From NCBI GenBank assembly GCA_030435675.1, contig CM059625.1, positions 5,456,001 to 5,520,000 on the forward strand: 64,000 bases of DNA, given 5' to 3'. This document shows, one piece after another, positions 57,271 through 64,000 of this stretch. Below the pieces are notes generated by a model. The model had not been told where the DNA came from, searched no databases, and saw only the letters and a program-made list of their open reading frames with translations. How positions within the stretch are numbered: the first letter of the stretch is position 1; every line of letters starts with the position of its first letter. Made by a program: the position numbers and the translations under genes. Source of the stretch: Steinernema hermaphroditum (taxonomy: Eukaryota; Nematoda; Chromadorea; Rhabditida; Steinernematidae).

Positions 57271-58333
57271 TCATCGCTTCATGTAGTATGGACGCCTCGT
57301 GTTCGCCCAGGCGACGTTTTTGCATCGCATGTAGTGGTACAGCCGCCGAATGACGACGACCGCGTAGATACGGACAAGAAGAGTGATGGTGGAGACGATC
57401 ACGAAGACAATGATGTAGGCGTTGGCTGAACGGCGCGGGACGCGATGACTGAGTGATCTGATGAGTCAACATACCGACTTCGTGCACAGTGCCATTTTTG
57501 TCGTAAACGTCGATGACGATGTCGCTGAAGAAGAATGAGATGATGAGTAGGAGGAGAAGGATGAAGTACCACACAACGGAGAATATCTAGGTACTCGTTT
57601 AAAAAGTGTGAGGCTGAAACTGACTTACTAAGTACATAAGGTGGACGTAGATGAGGTGAGGACGTTCCTTCGAGATACCCACGAAGAGGACGACGATCAT
57701 TGCGAAGATCATGACCAGGGAGATGGCAGTGAAGATGATGGCCCCTTAATTTCATGAGTTTTTACTGATGACGTAACGTGACTCTCCCATATTCTTTCAA
57801 TCACAATTGTTCACGTATCGTTAGCCATGGCGTTCATAACAAAAACGTTTTTGTTTTCGCTATTATCATATTTCCCAGTTTTTCATATACGTGGGAGCAT
57901 TCCCATTTTCCGGGCGATTAGCTAAACGAGGACCAAAACGACTAAAACGACATTGTGGATTTTGTACAGATGTGTTGTAAATTATAGATCCTAGATGCTA
58001 CCACACAGCATTTGTTAATTTAGCCAAATACGTTGGTGCTTGATCATAGTTCCCTGCATAGAGTCATCAATTTTGTCAGCTTCACCTGGGAAACGTCACT
58101 CGAAAGGCACTTACATATCCTGTCATGATGGATGATCGCTCCAATGAGGAGAAGAAGGTTGGCAAGGAAGTGGAGCACTTCCAGAAGTCCGACCAGAGTA
58201 CCGGCGATCTAGAGGCAGCTGACTCGATTACAAAATACGTCACAGTTACCTTGGGATGAACACAATAGCATGACTTGTATCTGGACTCGTAATGAGGGTC
58301 ATATTCCACACCGCGCGCGTGAGTAAGATACAT
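57271..58333 (-). CDS. four-transmembrane protein, LAPTM/DUF7027-like
   Basis: Five exons splice in phase: 58250-58333, 58115-58208, 57629-57744, 57475-57586 and 57271-57425, giving 186 residues. The N-terminus has a short cytoplasmic lead with SCYCVHPK, then TM1 (IAGTLVGLLEVLHFLANLLLLIGAII), TM2 (WAIIFTAISLVMIFAMIVVLFVG), TM3 (LIYVHLMYLIFSVVWYFILLLLLIISFF) and TM4 (ANAYIIVFVIVSTITLLVRIYAVVVI), cited in part. A basic tail follows with a Tyr-rich end (RRPYYMKR). The CYCVH-then-TM1 start and four-helix layout recall lysosomal LAPTM4-type proteins and the nematode DUF7027 family; which one cannot be decided by eye. It converges with HIRA, whose stop is 353 bases away. Confidence 0.82.
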
Positions 58334-59883
58334 AGTCGCTTGGCGGACGCCAACCGAGGGCCTCGTCCGAATTCGACGAAGGCCTTATCGCTGAGGAGCG
58401 GCCGAGTGGTGCTTATCGTTGACAGAGGGGGCACTGATTAGGTGACGCTCGGTGGAAGAGCTGACCAGCGGCGCGTCAGCGGAGAGCGTGGGCTAAATTT
58501 GGCCGAGAAGGTGACTAGAGGCGGAACATTAGGAGGAGGACCATCGGTTACGCTTTTTGTTTTCTACGGATAGCCGAATGTCATGTCCAATTTCACACAT
58601 TTGTTTGCGTTTCTATGCAAACATTAAAGACCTGAAAGACGTTTTCTCATATCGAGAAGCCGCGAGGAACGTGAGCACGCCATGTTACCGCGGAAAGTAG
58701 CGGACAATGCGGCGGACGCCCGTTCAAGAGGATTGTATTTGTTTTTGGCCTATGTGGAATGAGTTTTTTAATTATTTCTAGGAGTTAATGAAAGGAATGA
58801 GTGGTCGAGAGAGAAGTGGAGAATTCAATGTACAGACCGTGCAGTTTGTAAGCGACGATCATAAGTGGGGGAGCACATATAGAAAGGCCAACTTGGAGGT
58901 CTTACGCTTCAAACAATGGCATTTGTCAGAGGGCGGCAAAAAAAGTGCATGCGATTATGTCCGTAGCTGGACAACATAATGAGAAGCAGATTGAGACTGA
59001 CTAAGTGGCCAATGCCTGGTCAAGTGAATCAAATAGAATAAAATTCTGGGTATGTTTCCATTGGCCTTAACCACAATGGTATGGTACAGATTCAAAAGAA
59101 ATTCTGATCACAACTTATAAAATTAGAAAGATCAGTTGAAGCAACTCATTACTTTACGATCTGATTCCATACATCACTCTGGTTCACAATATAGAGAGTT
59201 CCTCTTTATGGAAGCAGAATGCCTACCTTTGACAGTATAGGGAGTGACGGCGCAATGAATGCCTCGCGATACCAAAGTGAAATTAAGCCCAATGTTAGCG
59301 AACATCGAGACTTTGCTAATGAGATCTTGTTCAAAGTGCACGTCTAATCGAATATTCTGCAATATCCCTTGTATCGGAGAACTGTCTCAACAAATCGTCA
59401 ACCCACCTACTCTTCAACGAAACCGCTTAACCGACAGCTATGACTGCAACCAGCTTACTCACTGCAGTATTTGAAATTAAATAATTTCAACGCGGCTCTA
59501 TTTTTATGACAATTATCTTTAATTGTGTTAGAACACTTAAGAAACGATTAAGGTGCGGATGTACTTTCTGCCGTCCTTGTCGCACTAAACATTGAACATT
59601 AGGGAACATAAATTTTGTTAGCATATTGCAAAGCAAAACACTATATTGGTAACGGGCAATAGAAAAGAAATCATCGGAGCTGATACCTCGATGGCGAGCG
59701 GCCTATATATGACGGAATAAAGAATCAAAGAATTGAGGGATACTGAGTCAATAATGAAATTAGCTTATGATTCAGGCAAATTTGCCATTCATTTCGTCGA
59801 TAATCTCAGATTATTAAATCGCTGACTAAAATTATACATTCCGCATGATCTAGTTTGTAATAGGGAAATTTGGAGGAATTATA
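58334..59883. other. gene-poor region
   Basis: The promoter of the four-TM gene, then AT-rich sequence. A 63-codon frame at 58788-58979 (+) and others show no motifs. Nothing convincing seen. Confidence 0.5.
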
Positions 59884-60110
59884 CAGTGTGGTCCATAAAG
59901 AAAGCCTCACCTGATGTTTTCCGGTTTCTGGCTTCGCTGTGACTTCGACAGAAAATTCGAAAGGGCGTTGAAAATGAATACAGTAAGGTTGTATCCGAAA
60001 TCTGTCGGCAAAAAATTTCCTAAATTTCTGCGGTAAAATTTAAAAGTGTTCAATTCCACTGGTCCATAAAGATAGCCTCACCATGTGGAAAGCTTGTTCT
60101 GTTCAACACA
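59884..60110 (+). mobile_element. Tc1/mariner-like terminal repeat remnants
   Basis: A TA is followed by cagtgtggtccataaag, the style of Tc1-like ends, at about 59884. A second similar block (tggtccataaagatagcctc) lies about 175 bases on at 60061, in the same orientation. No transposase was found, so this is a decayed or solo remnant. Confidence 0.55.
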
Positions 60111-63074
60111 AATTAACAGTACAACAACGATGAACAGTAAATAACGCTAAAAATTCATATTTAGCAGATTTAAGTGTGATTTGGACAGTCCCCAGGTGGT
60201 TTGGGATTTCCAAACTTTTAAATTTGTAATAGCATCGGATGGGATGCTCACTCGTGTCGCGGTGGCGAGCGGTCGGTCCCTCCGGTCGCTCTCTGAGCGT
60301 CGGGTTGGTCAGACAGCAAACCCTGTGGCAGTTGTGAGTGTTCCGGCTTCCAGAGGGAATTGGGACACCCGGAAGCCGTAGTCCCACCACCGCAGACAAC
60401 AAGATGTCCGACGCCAGAAATCCGACGCCCGACGCTGCGTGAGATGTCATCCCGAAGGTCACCGACGCTCTGAGGACACCAATACTGAGGAAGATGCAAC
60501 CCCCGAACCACGGACTCATCTCTCCGTAGCAGATGCGAGCTCAGAAGCCTCCTCTGACGCTGAACCTCAAACGCCCCGAGAAGAAGAAGTTCGGCCGTCA
60601 TTTCCGGAGTTTCGCCGATTCCCAGATGCCCCCTGAAGCGCGCCGTCTCCTACCGGTTCGACGTCAACGCCGCGCCAGGAATGAAGCCGTCTACAAGTGA
60701 TATCCTCTGTTGTCTATTAATCGGTGTCATGCAAGGCGTAACGCCTTTGATTCATGAAGTAAAATCGTGAAAAAAATCGTGAAATAGCATCGGATGAAAC
60801 GGAACGGAAATGAAGCGTTTTTTCTATTAAAATCTTTTTTCTTCATTAAAAACAGCGCAAAAGCAAATTTGGAGGAGTATACATACATGTCAGAAATCCG
60901 ACAGCTGACCACACTGGAGGAGAGCTTACGTATGAAGGCACACATACATCTACATATATGAGAAGCAATAGAGGGGTTGGGGCAGTGACAAACGGATACT
61001 TCATAAACATCTTCTAGGTTCTCGGTGTTTACTATTTGCAAACAGGTTCAGACATTGTGGTGGCAAACATATTCACTATTTAGGTTCGTAGTTAAATAAA
61101 CATGATTAACTTTAGGGAAACGCTTATATTTCTTGCCAGTGAACGATAGTAGGAAAAGTGTGTAAATTTCAAGAAGCAAATTTCCTTAAACTTAGAATTG
61201 CACCGTTTATATTCCCGAATCTACGCCGTTATGCCACATGGAACTGTAGCTCCAAGGAAATCGGAATACAGTAAATCCGTTAGTTGATCTAAACGGCCAT
61301 ACTAAGCAGGAGGATATATCTGTTCATCACATCTGTCGAGACCTTTAAAGTTGCAAAAATAAATACCAGAAATTTTGTAAACATTTTTAGGACATGGATT
61401 TTGACGACCATTTTACTTATTTCGGTAAAATAACGGGTCGAAACAGAGAAAATGAGTCTTTTTTTTTGATTGGCGTTTATTCTCTGATCTGGTCAGAAAT
61501 CCGATGATTGAGTTGTGTTTATCACTCATTCGCCGGTTGAGCATGGCCACCTCTCATTCTGGTGTCAAATCACAGAAAGTACGACTTCAGGAGACCGTAG
61601 TTTTTCTAAGTCGGCTCTGAACTATGAGCCGAGAGATTCCAATTTCCTATACTACCGTCATCTGTGCTCCTTCGTAAATGGCGACATCATAGGAAATCAC
61701 TCCGCATAAAATAAATAGTTCAAAAACTGGAGCAAATATTTTTCGAGGGCATCGAATCAGTAGGAGAGCAACAGGAAAAGGTGTGAATAAGTTCGTCCAT
61801 ATTTAACTGTTATTTGTTAGGTTTCCAAGTTTGAATGAGTAGCACATTGACCACAAAGCATTTCAAATATGATCTTGATTAGTCTGTAAAGCAAAACGGG
61901 GTCTTATTATTTTAAATTGGAGCCGGTATATATCGACTGTATACATAATTCATAATATCTCTTTTTTTTCGTATTTGGTATTTTCGTTGGTTATGTGCAC
62001 TGAATAACAATATATTCAGGGACAATAGCAGTGAAGCAGTTGACCGATAATTACTGCTCTAACTTCAGTCTTCTTCAATTTTATAATCACGTTGTTTGTG
62101 CTCTTCAAATACGCGCTCTCGTGAAATGCTGTAATTGTGATATTTTCGTCAGTTTATAACGTCGATAGTGGCAGTTTGTTGTGTTGCTGAAACAGGTGGA
62201 AAGCAGTTATATTTGGGCTTGTGAGTTCTAGCACCAACGCGTTGTTTTTTTAAGCTCAGTTTTACTTTGGCTCCACCACTCCGCTCATCCGTGTCACCCT
62301 GTTGATTGATTCTCGTTTGTTTTTACTCAGCTGCCAATTCCTGACGCGTTCATTTGTCAATTAATCGCCAGTGGGTCGTGAAGCGTAATTAGCGTCGAAA
62401 TAAAGGCCCTGCACCGAAATTGAATTCATCGCTATTTTTGCGTTCCACACTGGCCACCCGTCCACATATAATGACCGCTTTTTATTGTTTACGCACGGCA
62501 AGAGTGGCACACCACCGGCGGGCGGAAGCGATTCAAAGTCTGTCCCCGGGCCAGAGCTGTCGGACAAGGAGGGTGGGGGGATGGGGCGGCGCCCTAGTTC
62601 GGCTGCTGAACGTCTGGCACAGCTTTGCTGAAGACCTCACTTCTTGTTCGTAATTTCGGTAATGATTGACTTCTTTGCGTGTTTACAGATTCACTCTTGT
62701 TTGTTCTGTGCTGAGGACAAAACAAATCCCATGGAATTAGAGGTCATGGGGCCCGAGGGATTGCGGTGGGAGAACGGAATCGGGAACGAGCAGAGGAATT
62801 ATGGGCTGAGGGCGGTCCGAACGGGTGGTTACTGCTGACTGGGGCGTTTCTTTAGTTGCGAACTTTGGATCGGTCAAATTCATTCCTGTGTTTTTAGTTA
62901 CTGTGTTTAAGTGGAGGTGCTGAAAACGCTTTTTTTAAACAGTTTTTGGCTCAAATTTGCCTGTTCTCTCATAACATTCTCTCGTGCAATTTAAACTCTC
63001 TCCTTGTTCTCTCAATCAAAAGAGTGTTCAGTTAACTAGCCTTATAAATTATTTCCCATTTCAGTCCTTATACG
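60111..63074. other. gene-poor region upstream of the chemoreceptor gene
   Basis: AT-rich with short frames only. A GC-richer block at 60240-60700 has open frames on both strands (for example VADASSEASSDAEPQTP on +). It could be a fragment of a mobile element, but none is recognised. Another GC-rich patch is at 62500-62620. Confidence 0.5.
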
Positions 63075-64000
63075 ATGGGTCTACCAAGCTGGCAGCTACC
63101 AGTGGTTATTTTTGGAGTGATCTCATTATTTATGTATCTGCTGATTCTGATGGTCATATGTCGATACAGAAAGCGAAGCAGCGCCTTAGCCGGATCGTTC
63201 TTTCTCCTTGTTCTCGTCCATGTAAGCTATTGCGGAACGCTTCAAAAACCGAGTATTTACAGTCCATCGCCGACATTTCCATGTTCACCGAATTCAACAT
63301 TCTGATGCGAGGCAGAAAATTTGGCTATCTCAACTTCATCTTCACTGACCACTCGAATGCCTACGAAGGAATGGCCCGATTCTCCACATGGCTGCATTAC
63401 TATCTGAAGATAGTCGTCTACATTGGCCATGTTTTCTTCGCTCTCAACCGTCTCACCGCGATCAGTCATCCTGTTAACTACGAAGAACTCTGGAGCCGCA
63501 ACAGACTCTACATTGCCTGGTTCTTCCAGTGGACCCTTCCGCTGATTCCCACTCTGACAATCGTTCTCGATCCGCGAAGATATTTCGCGTTGAGCTATTG
63601 GAAGGAGGACGGAATGCTACGGCTGGAGAACGACGACGCAACAACACAGGTGGGCCAAAAACTTTGCTTCCCGCTTCCTGCTTTCCCGTCCTCACCACAA
63701 GAAAAAAGCAATAATGGACGTCTTTCAGGATCTCGCCTATGTGGACGGGGTTTGTTGTTTGGCGGCTACCGTTTTTTGCATCATCTTCTACTGCGCCACC
63801 TTTTACAACATTTCAGCCCAGCTACGAAAGCGGGTGAGTTTGCAGCATAGGTGGCAGATGACAGATCTGTCGCTTTTTTATCGCCTCTGAACAAAAAGCA
63901 CTTTACAGCGTGGGTCAAAAAATTGTGTTTTCGCAAAAATATCCGATTAGAAAGGGGGAAATAGTTTAGTCACTTCCCTTTTTCGCTCTTTTCTAAACTT
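63075..64000 (+). CDS. serpentine chemoreceptor, Srv/Srg-like (5' part, truncated by window end)
   Basis: Seven-transmembrane receptor of a nematode chemosensory family, probably Srv. Visible exons are 63075-63221, 63263-63649 and 63729-63833, in phase; the last donor (GTGAGT) shows that more exons lie beyond the window. TM1 is VVIFGVISLFMYLLILMVI. The third exon-pair region has IVVYIGHVFFALNRLTAISHPVNYEELWS, where ALNR-TAI-P is the family's equivalent of the DRY motif. LYIAWFFQWTLPLIPTLTIV is a further helix, and VCCLAATVFCIIFYCATFYNISAQLRKR leads into the intracellular loop. A CCCATTTCAG acceptor sits ten bases before the ATG. An upstream extension of the open frame (from 62984) runs through that acceptor and was not used. 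Confidence 0.8.

Overview
This is nuclear DNA of a nematode, most likely a Rhabditina (clade V) species. The genes are intron-rich, with very short introns (mostly 35-60 bases) ending in a TTTCAG-type acceptor. Such acceptors also sit a few bases upstream of many start codons, which suggests spliced-leader trans-splicing. The protein set is typical of nematodes: SXP/RAL-2 proteins, LYS-type lysozymes, a chemoreceptor, MIG-18-like repeats and clear relatives of C. elegans SCC-2, MTRR-1, MISC-1, HIRA and TPR/NPP-21. The species cannot be named from the sequence alone. Gene models were spliced by eye; most were checked for reading phase at every junction.

Layout. 0-5 kb: the tail of an unknown + gene, a TOE1-like deadenylase (-), and a secreted MIG-18-like protein (-) whose 3' half is a three-fold repeat of an exon pair. 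5-7.5 kb: an unrecognised gene fragment and a 1.1-kb foldback transposon-like element carrying a coiled-coil ORF. 7.8-10.8 kb: mitochondrial ribosomal protein L50 (+) and a TRIC cation channel (+). 11-19.1 kb: the cohesin loader SCC-2/Nipped-B (-) with a Gln-rich N-terminus. 21-26.8 kb: three co-directional + genes, possibly an operon (oxoglutarate/malate carrier, an unknown glycoprotein, methionine synthase reductase). 26.8-28.3 kb: repeats and a MITE-like element.

28.3-34.8 kb: a cluster of three secreted proteins sharing a four-cysteine module, followed by a small secreted protein on the opposite strand. 36.2-39.3 kb: a tandem cluster of SXP/RAL-2 (DUF148-type) secreted proteins. 40.3-41.1 kb: an unknown basic/acidic protein (-). 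41.9-48.8 kb: a very long coiled-coil protein of the TPR/NPP-21 type (-). 49.8-51.9 kb: two tandem GH25-type lysozymes (-). 53.5-56.9 kb: the histone chaperone HIRA (+). 57.3-58.3 kb: a four-transmembrane protein (-). 58.4-63 kb: gene-poor DNA with Tc1/mariner-like repeat traces. 63-64 kb: the 5' part of a serpentine chemoreceptor, cut by the window end.

Housekeeping genes for chromatin, cohesion, the nuclear pore and mitochondria alternate with fast-evolving secreted families. The main points for follow-up are the modular precursor with repeated dibasic sites, the four-Cys secreted cluster, the unknown genes rebuilt from exons, the tRNA-like dispersed repeat and the foldback element.
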